The notes under the pieces were generated by a model. It was given only the letters and a program-made list of their open reading frames with translations, ran no database searches and was not told the origin of the DNA. A stretch of DNA of 64,000 nt from positions 1-64,000 of the forward strand of contig NZ_CADIJV010000024.1 in assembly GCF_902859765.1 (NCBI RefSeq). The letters run 5' to 3'. Shown here piece after piece: positions 1-12,719 of this stretch (the stretch's first letter is position 1; each line of letters begins with the position of its first letter). The position numbers were made by a program, and so were the translations under genes. This DNA comes from Achromobacter pulmonis. Lineage in GTDB: Bacteria; Pseudomonadota; Gammaproteobacteria; Burkholderiales; Burkholderiaceae_B.

Positions 1-1004
1 ACAAGGCGCCGGCTGGCGGCGTCGCCGGCCAGATCGCCGCGTCGCTCCAGTCGCCCGCCGCTGCGCCATCCGCGCCATCCCGCCCCGCGGCCGCCACGCG
101 CCAGGCCCCCACCGCGGCGCGCCAGCCGGGCGAGAAGCCGCTGGCTTCGCCGGCGGTGCGCAAGCGCGCCTGGGACCTGGGCATCGAGCTGCGTTTCGTG
201 CATGGCAGCGGCCCGGCCGGCCGCGTTCTGCACGAAGACCTGGACGCCTACCTGCAAGGGCAGGGCGCGGCCACGGCCGCGCGCGGCCCGGCCTACGCCG
301 AGCGCAACGACGAGGAGCAGGTGCCGGTGATCGGCCTGCGCCGCAAGATCGCGCAGAAGATGGCCGAATCCAAGCGCCGCATTCCGCACTTCAGCTACGT
401 GGAGGAAATCGACGTCACCGACCTCGAAGACCTGCGCGTCAGCCTGAACGCGAAGTTCGGCGAGTCGCGCGGCAAGCTGACGCTGCTGCCGCTCTTGGCC
501 CGGGCCATGGTGATCGCGCTGCGCGACTTTCCGCAGATCAACGCCCGCTATGACGACGAGGCCGGCCAGGTGACGCGTTACGGCGCAGTGCACATCGGCA
601 TCGCCACGCAGAGCGACGGCGGCCTGATGGTGCCGGTGATGCGCCACGCCGAAACCCGCGACCTGTGGTCGATGGCGGCCGAGATCGGCCGGCTGGCGCA
701 GGCGGTGCGCGCCGGCAGCGCCGGGCGCGATGAATTGTCGGGCTCGACCATCACCATCACCAGCCTGGGACCGCTGGGCGGTATCGTCACCACGCCGGTC
801 ATCAACCATCCCGAGGTCGGCATCGTGGGCGTGAACCGCATCGTCGAGCGGCCCGCCTTCCGCAATGGCGCCGTGGTGGCGCGCAAGCTGATGAACCTGT
901 CGTCCTCGTTCGACCACCGCGTGGTCGACGGCATGGACGCGGCCCGCTTCATCCAGGCCGTGCGCGCGCTGCTGGAACAACCCGCGCTGCTTTTCGTGGA
1001 GTAA
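1..1004 (+). CDS. bkdB: Branched-chain 2-oxoacid dehydrogenase E2 (lipoamide acyltransferase), 3' part
   Basis: The reading frame is open from base 3 to the TAA at 1002-1004, so the 5' end and the lipoyl domain lie outside the window. What remains is an Ala/Pro-rich linker, a peripheral subunit-binding domain ([15 protein letters not shown], from about base 150) that holds E3, and the catalytic acyltransferase domain ending with the active-site motif DHRVVDG near base 911. The stretches [17 protein letters not shown] and [20 protein letters not shown] resemble branched-chain E2 more than pyruvate or 2-oxoglutarate E2. It transfers acyl groups from lipoyl arms to CoA in the cytosolic complex. 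E3 follows after only 2 bases, as in bkd operons. E2 identity is very secure; substrate class is likely rather than proven. Confidence 0.85.
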   Translation, partial: KAPAGGVAGQIAASLQSPAAAPSAPSRPAAATRQAPTAARQPGEKPLASPAVRKRAWDLGIELRFVHGSGPAGRVLHEDLDAYLQGQGAATAARGPAYAERNDEEQVPVIGLRRKIAQKMAESKRRIPHFSYVEEIDVTDLEDLRVSLNAKFGESRGKLTLLPLLARAMVIALRDFPQINARYDDEAGQVTRYGAVHIGIATQSDGGLMVPVMRHAETRDLWSMAAEIGRLAQAVRAGSAGRDELSGSTITITSLGPLGGIVTTPVINHPEVGIVGVNRIVERPAFRNGAVVARKLMNLSSSFDHRVVDGMDAARFIQAVRALLEQPALLFVE

Positions 1005-1006
1005 GC

Positions 1007-2410
<1,404 letters not shown>

Positions 2411-2430
2411 GCCGGGGCGGTGAATCCGAG

Positions 2431-2471
2431 GCCGCGGTGGGCGGGCGTCTTGCCCGCCGCCGCGGCTTTTT
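2431..2471 (+). terminator. Rho-independent terminator of the bkd/lpd operon
   Basis: A GC-rich stem pairs 2431-2446 with 2452-2466 (one bulged base) around the loop GTCTT and is followed by TTTTT. It lies 20 bases after the lpdA stop and 13 bases before the 3' end of the convergent dikinase-like gene. Confidence 0.85.
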
Positions 2472-2483
2472 CCTGTGCGTCCG

Positions 2484-4550
2484 CTAGCGGCGCGCGTCGA
2501 TGTAGGGCCGCGCCTGCAGGATGATGATCCGGTCGCCGACCACCGCCCATTCGATGTCCTGGTCGACCTTGCCCAGGCGCTGTTTGACCTGCCGGCCCAC
2601 GGCGGCCAGGCGCGCGACCAGCGCGTCGTTCAGCACCTGGCGCGCGTCGGGCGCGATCGGCACCTCGCGCACGCCGCCGCTGGCGTCCGCCACCAGTTGC
2701 GTGTCCTCGGCCGAGCGGCTCAGCACCTGCACCGCCTTGGACCAGCTGGAATACATCACCTGTTCGGCCTGGCGCTTGCCTTCCACCACCTTGATGCCCA
2801 GGCCGCGCTTGGCCGAGAGGTAGGTGACATGGCGGCGGCTGGCGTCGAACGGGTCGCGCGTGATCATGACGCCGGAACTGTCGGACGGCGCCGCCAGTTG
2901 CACCAGCACCGCCATCACCACCGCGTCGTGGCCGATGCCGGCCGCGCGCCGCGCCTCGTAGGCGTCGAAGTTGTAGACCGAGGCCCACACCGTCTGTACG
3001 GCCTTGGCCAGCGCCTCGGGCTGGGTGACGTTGGGCACTGTGGTGTACAGCCCGGCGCCGCTGAAGCCGGGCAGGTCCTCGGAATTGGACGAACTGCGCA
3101 CGAATACGCCGCGGCCTTGCAGGCGCGATTGCCACAGCGCGCGCCAGGAATGGGCCTGCGCCGCGTCGGGCGCGGCCTGCATGATGTCCTGGCGCAGCGC
3201 CGCCAGTTCCTTGCGGCGCACGTCGGCGTCGGCGATGAAGTCGGGGCGCTGCTCCAGCGCGGCCAGGCGTTGCGCCACGTTCAGCCGCTGCATGAAGGCG
3301 GCGTATTGCGCGAACGGGATACAGAAGCCGTCCGGCACGCTGGCGGCCGGCGGCAGGGCCGACCGCAGCGCGCCCAGGTTGGCGGCCTTGACGCCGCAAT
3401 GGCGGCGGTCGCGCACGGCCAGGGCATCCAGCGGCTGGAGCGCCCGCACGGTCAGGTCCGGCTTGGGCAGCCGCGCGCGCGGCTTGGGCGGCGTCGCCGG
3501 CGGTTGAGTGGCGGGCCTGTCGGTGGGACGCACCTGGTAGTCGTTGCCGCTGACCGTCAACGTGACCCACTGGCCGTCGTACTGGCGCAGGGCGCTGGCG
3601 GCGTCGCGCACGTAGGCGTTGGGAATGCCCCAACCCTTGGCCAGCAGGTTGACGTGCGACAGCAGCGTGGACGGGCGCTGCGTGATCAGGCCGGCCACGG
3701 GCGGGATGGCGATCGGCAGTTCGTCCAGCACCACGATGTCGTCGCGCTTGAGGTCGGGCGTGGCCTCGACCGAGGCGACGATGCGCAGCCGGCCCTGCGC
3801 GCTGCCGGGGTTCAGCGGCAGGAAGGTCTGTTCGCGCAGCAGGGCTTCCTGGGTCACGAAGGTCAGTCCGGTCTGGGTGGCGGCCTGTTCGTGCAGGGTC
3901 GAGTTGGTCTTGAAGCGCACCGGGGCGTAGAAGCTCTGGGCCACGGTCTCGTCAGCAAGTTTCAGCAGCGCCGGCGTGAGGCGGTCGCCTTCCCAGAACT
4001 CGTAGGTGTAGCCCGGCAGGTCGCGCTGCCAGCTCAGGGTGCCGAACAGCAGGCGGCGGTGGGGATCCTTGTATTGCGCGGTCAGTGCCGCCCGGTCCTT
4101 GCCCGGCAGCAGGCGCCGCTCGCGCGCGAACGTCTCGTGCAGCCCGTAGCGCGGCGTGTCCAGGTAATAGATGCGGTTATCGCGCTGGCGGTCGATCACG
4201 AACAGCACGTGCGGGATTTCCAGCGGCGTGCCGGCGTTGTAGACCCGGGCCAACTGGCGGAAGGCGGCTTCGTTCTCGACCCGGGCCATGAAGGCCGGGC
4301 CGCCGCGGCGCGCATCCTCGGCCTTGCGCGCCGCGATCTCGGCGGGCGTCAGCGGGCGGGCCTTGACGGGTTCGATCACGTTTTCGTACGGCGACGGCTT
4401 GCGCGCCGTCTGTGCCTGGGCGGCGGGCTGGGCGGCAAGCGCCAGCAGGCAGGCGGCCGCCAGGATGGCCGGACGGGACAGGGGCGACGGGACCCAGGAC
4501 GCGCGCAGGGCTGGCATGGGGGAGGGGCTGAGTGGAAAAGCGCCCATCAT
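2484..4550 (-). CDS. Exported PEP/pyruvate-binding (PPDK-type) dikinase-like protein
   Basis: The 688-residue product has a hydrophobic N-terminal segment (about residues 27-47, ending AQAQT) that looks like a signal peptide; Met12 is an alternative start. The middle holds a candidate phosphohistidine loop, LLSHVNLLAKGWGIP, with His299. The C-terminal half is a PPDK-type nucleotide-binding domain: KAANLGALRSA at about 388, VRSSSNSEDLPGFSGAG at 484-500, and WAVVGDRIIILQARPY near 668-683. The order, phosphohistidine domain then nucleotide-binding domain, is that of glucan/water dikinases rather than PEP synthase or PPDK, where the nucleotide domain comes first. It stands alone, convergent with lpdA. 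Substrate is unknown. The apparent export signal is hard to reconcile with ATP use, so either the signal is misread or the protein does something else outside. Confidence 0.75.
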   Translation of the reverse strand: MMGAFPLSPSPMPALRASWVPSPLSRPAILAAACLLALAAQPAAQAQTARKPSPYENVIEPVKARPLTPAEIAARKAEDARRGGPAFMARVENEAAFRQLARVYNAGTPLEIPHVLFVIDRQRDNRIYYLDTPRYGLHETFARERRLLPGKDRAALTAQYKDPHRRLLFGTLSWQRDLPGYTYEFWEGDRLTPALLKLADETVAQSFYAPVRFKTNSTLHEQAATQTGLTFVTQEALLREQTFLPLNPGSAQGRLRIVASVEATPDLKRDDIVVLDELPIAIPPVAGLITQRPSTLLSHVNLLAKGWGIPNAYVRDAASALRQYDGQWVTLTVSGNDYQVRPTDRPATQPPATPPKPRARLPKPDLTVRALQPLDALAVRDRRHCGVKAANLGALRSALPPAASVPDGFCIPFAQYAAFMQRLNVAQRLAALEQRPDFIADADVRRKELAALRQDIMQAAPDAAQAHSWRALWQSRLQGRGVFVRSSSNSEDLPGFSGAGLYTTVPNVTQPEALAKAVQTVWASVYNFDAYEARRAAGIGHDAVVMAVLVQLAAPSDSSGVMITRDPFDASRRHVTYLSAKRGLGIKVVEGKRQAEQVMYSSWSKAVQVLSRSAEDTQLVADASGGVREVPIAPDARQVLNDALVARLAAVGRQVKQRLGKVDQDIEWAVVGDRIIILQARPYIDARR

Positions 4551-4703
4551 AGCGAACCTGTCCCCGCCGCTTGTGCGAGATCCGCAACGAGGAATGACAC
4601 GCGGTGACAGGTAATTTGTTCCGCTAAACGTCGCCTAATCCACTGGCATGGCTTGCCAGCGGATACGCTTCGGAAGTCCGTCATGGCAGTAGCTGGCGAG
4701 CAC

Positions 4704-4747
4704 AACATTTATGTTTTCTTAGACAACTTTATTGTTTAAGCTTGTCT
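4704..4747. promoter_or_regulatory. Palindromes in the AT-rich hicAB promoter (putative HicB operator)
   Basis: Two inverted repeats lie just before hicA: AACAT-TT-ATGTT at 4704-4715, and AGACAA (4721-4726) with TTGTCT (4742-4747). The tract is much more AT-rich than its surroundings. HicB antitoxins with a DNA-binding C-terminus usually repress their own promoter, so these are candidate operator sites. Confidence 0.45.
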
Positions 4748-4763
4748 GTACGCCGCGTGGGCC

Positions 4764-4949
4764 ATGAAATACAGCGAATTCAAAAAATGGCTCGAGCGGC
4801 AAGGCGCGGTTTTTGTCGCGCATCGTTCTGGAAGCAGTCATTTCCGGGTCACGTTGAACGGTGTCACGACGATCTTTCCGTACCCTGGTTCCAGGGAAAT
4901 GGGTAAGCACCTTGAACATGAAATCAAGAAGCAGCTCGGATTGAAATGA
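4764..4949 (+). CDS. hicA: HicA-family mRNA interferase toxin
   Basis: The 61-residue protein is the usual size for HicA, a small dsRBD-fold RNase that cleaves mRNA independently of ribosomes. The conserved catalytic histidine is His26 in SGSSHFRV, and the lysine-rich C-terminus (MGKHLEHEIKKQLGLK) is typical. A HicB antitoxin gene follows after 78 bases, giving the canonical toxin-first order. The AT-rich promoter just upstream carries palindromes suited to HicB autoregulation. Family assignment is strong from motif, size and partner; whether the toxin is active cannot be judged from sequence. Confidence 0.9.
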   Translation: MKYSEFKKWLERQGAVFVAHRSGSSHFRVTLNGVTTIFPYPGSREMGKHLEHEIKKQLGLK

Positions 4950-5027
4950 AACGACGGATTCAATGCGGTCGACGGCCGGCTCCTGCTTTCTCTTCTTTAT
5001 ACCCAGCTCGGTAACCGGGAGGCTCGA

Positions 5028-5447
5028 ATGCTGACCTATCCGTATACCCTCACGCTTGACTCCAATCGAACGTGGCTCGTGCGGTTTCCTGACATCCCGG
5101 AAGCCCTCACAGTAGGCGACGATAAGCGAGAGGCCGGGATCAACGCCCGCGAAGCGCTCGAGGCGGCGCTCGAAATCTACTTCGACGCGCGCCGGCCTAT
5201 TCCCATGCCGTCTTCCGCGCGTGCGGGGCAGGCGTCGGTGACCTTGCCGGCACTCGTTACCAGCAAAGTGTTCCTGTCCAACGAGATGATCCAGCAAGGG
5301 GTGCGCAAGGCGGAGTTGGCTCGCCGCATGGGCGTGCACATGCCGCAAGTGGATCGCCTGCTGGATGTGCGGCACGCATCCCGGATCGAGCAGGTCGAGT
5401 CGGCGCTGGAGCAGCTTGGACGGCGTTTGGAGGTTTCGCTCGTCTGA
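5028..5447 (+). CDS. hicB: HicB-family antitoxin with C-terminal helix-turn-helix
   Basis: The 139-residue protein pairs with HicA. Residues 1 to about 65 form the degraded RNase H-like HicB fold (YPYTLTLDSNRTWLVRFPDIPEA, interrupted by natural variation, then a DDKREAGINAREALEAALE helix) that binds the toxin. Residues about 85-135 (KAELARRMGVHMPQVDRLLD) form an XRE-like helix-turn-helix for operator binding. A GGGAGG Shine-Dalgarno-like stretch (CGGGAGGCTCGA) sits just before the ATG. The pair probably arrived as a small transferable cassette: it lies between housekeeping genes and has an AT-rich promoter. Confidence 0.9.
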   Translation: MLTYPYTLTLDSNRTWLVRFPDIPEALTVGDDKREAGINAREALEAALEIYFDARRPIPMPSSARAGQASVTLPALVTSKVFLSNEMIQQGVRKAELARRMGVHMPQVDRLLDVRHASRIEQVESALEQLGRRLEVSLV

Positions 5448-5483
5448 CGCCTCCCCCCGTTGTCGCACACAGCGGCGATTCAT

Positions 5484-5511
5484 GAAAAACGGCCCCGGTA
5501 ATCCGGGGCCG
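5484..5511 (-). terminator. Rho-independent terminator of argH
   Basis: A 9-bp perfect stem, CGGCCCCGG (5490-5498) with CCGGGGCCG (5503-5511) around TAAT, is preceded on the plus strand by AAAAA. Read on the minus strand this is a stem followed by TTTTT, 28 bases beyond the argH stop. It may also end the convergent hicAB transcript. Confidence 0.85.
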
Positions 5512-5538
5512 CTGCTTTCCTGCCAGGGAGCCGCCGGC

Positions 5539-6960
5539 TTACTGCGCCGCCGTTTCCTGCAGCACGCGGCGGGCTTCCTCGGCCACGCGCTCGGGGGCGG
5601 TGCCGCCCACGTGCTTGCGCGCGGCGACCGAGCCTTCCAGCGTCAGCACCTGGTGCACGTCATCGCCGATGGTCGCGTGATAGGCCTTGAGCTCGTCCAG
5701 CGACAAGTCGGCCAGGTCGCAACCGCGCTGTTCGCAGTCGCGCACGGCATGGGCCACCACTTCGTGGGCGTCGCGGAACGGCACGCCGCGCTTGACCAGG
5801 TAGTCGGCCAGGTCTGTGGCGGTGGCAAAGCCCTGCAGCGCGGCGGCGCGCATGTTGTCGGCCTTGACCTGGATGCCGGCGGCCATGTCGGCGAAGATGG
5901 TCAGGGTATCGCGCACGGTGTCGACGGTGTCGAACAGGCCTTCCTTGTCTTCCTGGTTGTCCTTGTTGTAGGCCAGGGGCTGGCCCTTCATCAGGGTCAG
6001 CAGGGCAACCAGGTTGCCGTTGACACGGCCGGTCTTGCCACGCGCCAGCTCGGGCACGTCGGGGTTCTTCTTCTGCGGCATGATCGAGCTGCCGGTGCAG
6101 AAACGGTCGGCCAGGTCGATGAAGCCGACGCGCGGGCTCATCCACAGCACCAGTTCTTCGGACAGGCGCGAGACGTGCGTCATGATGAGCGCGCCGGCGG
6201 CGCAGAACTCGATGGCGAAGTCGCGGTCGGAGACGGCGTCGAGCGAGTTGCGGCAGACGCCGTCAAAGCCCAGGGTCTTGGCGACGCGTTCGCGGTCGAT
6301 CGGGAACGAGGTGCCGGCCAGGGCGGCGGCGCCCAGCGGCAGGCGGTTGACGCGGCGGCGGCAGTCGGCCAGGCGCTCGGCGTCGCGGCCGAACATCTCG
6401 GCATACGCCAGCAGATGGTGACCGAAAGTGACGGGCTGGGCCACCTGCAGGTGGGTGAAGCCGGGCATGATGGTCGCGGCGTTGTCCAGCGCCACCGTGG
6501 CCAGGGCGTGGCGCAACTGGCGCAGCAGGTCGATCAGGGTGTCGATTTCACCGCGCAGCCACAGGCGGATGTCGGTGGCCACCTGGTCGTTGCGCGAGCG
6601 GCCGGTGTGCAGGCGCTTGCCGGCATCGCCGACCAGCTCGACCAGGCGCTTTTCGATGTTCAGGTGCACGTCTTCGAGGTCGAGCAGCCACTGGAAGCTG
6701 CCGGCGTCGATTTCGGCCAGGATCTGGGCCATGCCGCGCTGGATGTCGGCCAGGTCCTGGGCGCCGATGATGCCCTGGGCCGCCAGCATGTCGGCGTGCG
6801 CCAGCGAACCCTGGATGTCGACGCGCGCCAGGCGCTTGTCGAAGTCCACGGACGCCGTGTAGCGTTTGACGAGTTCGGAAACCGGTTCCGAGAACCGGGC
6901 GGACCAGGCCTGCGCCTTGTTGGCGAACTGGTCTTGATCGGGGGAGGGAGTGTTTGCCAT
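5539..6960 (-). CDS. argH: Argininosuccinate lyase
   Basis: ArgH cleaves argininosuccinate to arginine and fumarate, the last step of arginine synthesis, as a cytosolic homotetramer. The fumarase/aspartase-superfamily signature [12 protein letters not shown] is at residues 290-301 with the catalytic serine loop; His170 in GFTHLQ is the conserved general-acid region, and [12 protein letters not shown] at 119-130 is a substrate-binding segment. The frame stays open upstream to 7197, but the ATG at 6960 (MANTPS) gives 473 residues, the normal family length, and the extra N-terminus is not ArgH-like. A terminator follows the stop. The gene stands alone, divergent from the mscS-type gene. Confidence 0.96.
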   Translation of the reverse strand: MANTPSPDQDQFANKAQAWSARFSEPVSELVKRYTASVDFDKRLARVDIQGSLAHADMLAAQGIIGAQDLADIQRGMAQILAEIDAGSFQWLLDLEDVHLNIEKRLVELVGDAGKRLHTGRSRNDQVATDIRLWLRGEIDTLIDLLRQLRHALATVALDNAATIMPGFTHLQVAQPVTFGHHLLAYAEMFGRDAERLADCRRRVNRLPLGAAALAGTSFPIDRERVAKTLGFDGVCRNSLDAVSDRDFAIEFCAAGALIMTHVSRLSEELVLWMSPRVGFIDLADRFCTGSSIMPQKKNPDVPELARGKTGRVNGNLVALLTLMKGQPLAYNKDNQEDKEGLFDTVDTVRDTLTIFADMAAGIQVKADNMRAAALQGFATATDLADYLVKRGVPFRDAHEVVAHAVRDCEQRGCDLADLSLDELKAYHATIGDDVHQVLTLEGSVAARKHVGGTAPERVAEEARRVLQETAAQ

Positions 6961-7168
6961 GATGGCGGGGATTATAGGGCCTGCCCCGGGCGGCTGACGA
7001 ATCGCGGCGGGCCGGGGCCGCGCGCCCGGCGCGCGCTGTTGCCGCTGGAAACCTGCGCCGGCCCGAGTTGTCGGATAATTCAGGGTCATATCCAGCGGCC
7101 GGGGCCCCTGCAAGCCGGGCCGCGCGCCGCCCGACCTCATCCGCACATCAGAAGAGAGCACACGACCT

Positions 7169-8506
7169 ATGCCCATGGAATGGGAACAGCTGGCCACCGA
7201 ACTCGATACCTACATGCCACACCAGCCGTGGGCGCAAACGCTGGTCGGCATCGGCGTGCTGATCCTGATCGCGCTGTTCGTCCAGTGGGTGGTCGCGCGG
7301 GTGGTGCTGCTGCTGGCGCACCGGCTGCTGGTGGTCAGCGGCCACGAAGCCTGGGACACGGCCCTGCAGCGCCGCCGCGCGTACCAGAACTTCTGGTACG
7401 CGGTGCCGTTCGCGGTGGTGTCGGTGGGCATCGACCTGGTGCCGCACGTCGAGAAGGCCGCCTCCCTGGTCGGGCGGCTGGCGCACGCTGGCGCCTGGAT
7501 CTGCGTGTTCGTGGCGTTTTCCGGGGTATTGAGCGCCTGGCAGGACACCTATTCGGCCACCACGCGGGCGCAGACCCGCTCGATCAAGGGCTACATCCAG
7601 ATCAGCAAGCTGATCCTGATGGCGGTATGCACGGTGCTGGTGCTGTCGATTCTGATCGACCGCTCGCCGCTGTGGATGATCTCCGGTCTGGGCGCGCTGT
7701 CGGCGGTGCTGTTGCTGGTGTTCAAGGACACGCTGCTGTCGCTGGTGGCCAGCACCCAGCTCACCAGCAACGACATGCTGCGCATCGGCGACTGGATCGA
7801 GATGCCGCAGTCCAATGCCGACGGTTTCGTCAAGGACATCGCCCTGCACACGGTCAAGGTGCAGAACTGGGACAACACTGTCACCACGGTGCCGACCTAC
7901 AAGCTGTTTTCCGAGAGTTACCGCAACTACCGCCAGATGTTCGAGTCCGGCGGCCGGCGCATCAAGCGCACCCTGCGCATCGACGCCGGCAGCGTGCGCT
8001 TCCTGAGCGACGAAGAGGCCCAGCGCCTGATGCGCTTCCGGCTGTTGCACGACTACCTGCGGGTCAAGACCCAGGACATTGCCCAGGCCAACCAGACCAT
8101 GGGCGAGCTGGCCAGCGTGCCGGCCAATCGCCGCCGGCTGACCAATATCGGCACCTTCCGCGCCTATGCCTTGGCCTACCTGAAGCAGAACGACGAGGTG
8201 CGCCAGGACATGGCGATGATGGTGCGCATGATGGAACCCACCGCCGATGGCATCCCGGTCGAGGTCTATTGCTTTACCGCGATTACCGCCTGGGTCGAGT
8301 ACGAGCGCATCCAGGGCGATATCTTCGACCATCTGCTGGCGATCCTGCCGGAATTGGGGCTGCGGCTGTACCAGCAACCGTCGGGCGCGGATATCGGCGC
8401 CATGGGCAGGTCCCTGCGCGACGGCGCCATCCAGGCCGCGCTGGCCGCCGAACAGGCACAACACCCGTCCGATGCGGCGCGCCAGGCGCCGCCGTCCGGC
8501 GCCTGA
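7169..8506 (+). CDS. Mechanosensitive ion channel, MscS family, YbdG-like
   Basis: The 445-residue inner-membrane protein has about five hydrophobic segments: residues near 25-50, 74-90, 105-125, 150-168 and a pore-lining helix near 170-200 ([20 protein letters not shown]). A cytoplasmic MscS beta/alpha domain with [17 protein letters not shown] and [18 protein letters not shown] follows. The RSIKGYIQI loop before the pore helix and the long soluble C-terminus are typical of the YbdG (MscM-type) branch. Such channels open under membrane tension and protect cells in hypo-osmotic shock. It is monocistronic, divergent from argH, with nadE starting 83 bases downstream. Confidence 0.88.
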   Translation: MPMEWEQLATELDTYMPHQPWAQTLVGIGVLILIALFVQWVVARVVLLLAHRLLVVSGHEAWDTALQRRRAYQNFWYAVPFAVVSVGIDLVPHVEKAASLVGRLAHAGAWICVFVAFSGVLSAWQDTYSATTRAQTRSIKGYIQISKLILMAVCTVLVLSILIDRSPLWMISGLGALSAVLLLVFKDTLLSLVASTQLTSNDMLRIGDWIEMPQSNADGFVKDIALHTVKVQNWDNTVTTVPTYKLFSESYRNYRQMFESGGRRIKRTLRIDAGSVRFLSDEEAQRLMRFRLLHDYLRVKTQDIAQANQTMGELASVPANRRRLTNIGTFRAYALAYLKQNDEVRQDMAMMVRMMEPTADGIPVEVYCFTAITAWVEYERIQGDIFDHLLAILPELGLRLYQQPSGADIGAMGRSLRDGAIQAALAAEQAQHPSDAARQAPPSGA

Positions 8507-8589
8507 CGCCGTGAGATAATGGCCCGGTTGGATTCCCCGGGCCTGAAGCAGGCCCGTTCCGTATCAAGGCGCCCCAGGCGATAGATCCG

Positions 8590-11142
<2,553 letters not shown>

Positions 11143-11169
11143 TCCGCGCCTGAAATCGCTTGCTTGACG

Positions 11170-11204
11170 TTCGGGGGGCTGCAATGGCCCCCCGAAGTTT
11201 TTTT
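11170..11204 (+). terminator. Rho-independent terminator of glnB
   Basis: TTCGGGGGG (11170-11178) pairs perfectly with CCCCCCGAA (11188-11196) and is followed by a seven-T run at 11198-11204. It lies 28 bases after the glnB stop. Confidence 0.92.
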
Positions 11205-11340
11205 GCGTTGGCCGGTGCGTTCCTGGGCCGCCCGCCGGGCAGCCACCTTTGAGAATTGACGCGTTGCCGCGGTGGCCGCCTGCGTTTGGCCGCGCGCGGC
11301 GCGCGCCCGGGACAGTCGCGTTGGCGCCTTCTTTGCGCGC

Positions 11341-12546
11341 CTACCGGATCAACTGGTTCATCTCCAGGATCGGCATCATCACGGCCAGCACGATCAACAG
11401 CACGAAGCCGCCCATCAGCAGGATCAGCGCGGGTTCGAGCAGGGCGGTCATGGCCATGGCGCGGCGTTCCAGGTCGCGTGACAGGTTCTGGGCGCCCCGC
11501 TCCAGCAGTTCGGGCAACTGGCCGGTTTTTTCGCCGCTGGCGATCAGGTGGATCAGCAGCGACGGGAAGGCTTTCTGCGCCGCCAGCGAGGCCGACAGCG
11601 AGGCGCCTTCGCGCACGCGCGCCGCCGCCTCGTCGACGGCGCCGCGCAGCACGTCGTTGCCGAGGGTGCGGCGGGCGGCGTCCAGGGCGGTGAGCAGGGC
11701 GACGCCGCTGCCGCAGAGGATGGCCAGGGTCGAAGCGAAGCGGGCGGCGTTGACGCCGAGCACGAAGCGGCCGGCCAGCGGCAGGCGCAGCACGCGGGCA
11801 TGCCAGGCGCGGCGCGCGGCGGGCACGCGCAGGGAGTAGCGCCACAACATGATGGCCAGCGCGATGGCGGCGCCGGTGGCCAGGCCCCAGTCGCGCACGT
11901 AGTCCGACAGGGCCAGCATGATGCGGGTCAGCAGCGGCAGCTGCTGCTTGGCGTGGTTGAAGGCGGACACCACCTGCGGCACCACGTAGCCCAGCAGGAA
12001 GATCACAATGATGACCGAGACGCAGGCGACCACGGCGGGGTAGATGAATGCCGTCATGACCTTGCTGCGCAGGGTGTTGCGCTCTTCGATGTAGTCCGCC
12101 AGTTTTTCCATCACCTGCGCCAGATCGCCGGATTCTTCGCCGGCGCCGATCAAGGCGCGGTAGATCTCGGGGAAGTCGCGCGGACGCGAGGCCAGCGCGG
12201 CGGACAGGCGATGGCCCGCGCGTACATCGTCGCGCACGCCTTCGAGCGTGGTGGCGATGTGTTTTTTTTCCGCTTGTTCCAGCGTGGCGCCGAGGGCCGC
12301 GTCCAGTGGCAGGCGCGCGGCAAGCAGGCTGGCGAGCTGGCGCGTGAGCCAGGCCAGGTCGGCGTCCGACAGGCGCGTGCGCAACGCCGCGCCGAGCCCT
12401 TCGGCGCGCGCCGCGGGCGAGGTGGAAAGCGGCAGCAGGCCGCGGCCGCGCAGCTGGTTGCGGGCGCCGCGCTCGCTGTCGGCATCGATCGTGCCATGCA
12501 CGATTTTGCCGAGCGCGTCAGTCGCTTCGTAACGAAAGGATGGCAT
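11341..12546 (-). CDS. gspF: Type II secretion inner-membrane platform protein GspF
   Basis: GspF is the polytopic core of the T2SS inner-membrane platform; it contacts the GspE ATPase and drives pseudopilus assembly. The 401-residue protein begins MPSFRYEATDALGKIVHGT, the standard GspF N-terminus, and contains two duplicated cytoplasmic T2SSF domains (about residues 65-190 and 270-390). Hydrophobic segments lie near 165-190, 215-235 and 368-395. The gene is divergent from gspD across a 173-base shared upstream region, which is unusual because gspF normally follows gspE in the same operon. It runs towards the glnB terminator. Confidence 0.95.
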   Translation of the reverse strand: MPSFRYEATDALGKIVHGTIDADSERGARNQLRGRGLLPLSTSPAARAEGLGAALRTRLSDADLAWLTRQLASLLAARLPLDAALGATLEQAEKKHIATTLEGVRDDVRAGHRLSAALASRPRDFPEIYRALIGAGEESGDLAQVMEKLADYIEERNTLRSKVMTAFIYPAVVACVSVIIVIFLLGYVVPQVVSAFNHAKQQLPLLTRIMLALSDYVRDWGLATGAAIALAIMLWRYSLRVPAARRAWHARVLRLPLAGRFVLGVNAARFASTLAILCGSGVALLTALDAARRTLGNDVLRGAVDEAAARVREGASLSASLAAQKAFPSLLIHLIASGEKTGQLPELLERGAQNLSRDLERRAMAMTALLEPALILLMGGFVLLIVLAVMMPILEMNQLIR

Positions 12547-12719
12547 GGTGAGAGGGGTCGGCGGGCCTGCGCCGGTTGGCGCAAAGGCGCATAAATAAAG
12601 GCTTTGCAGCCCGTCACCTTGCCTTTCGATTATGACCGTAGTGTTGCAGTGTCACCCCGTATACTCCGACGCGCTTTCACGTTTTTTCACACGACTTCAC
12701 GTCTCAGGCACATCTCGTC

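Noticed and set aside
5365-8514. A 1049-codon plus-strand open frame covering argH and the mscS-type gene
   Set aside because: It is antisense to argH and out of frame with the channel gene; no protein-like features.
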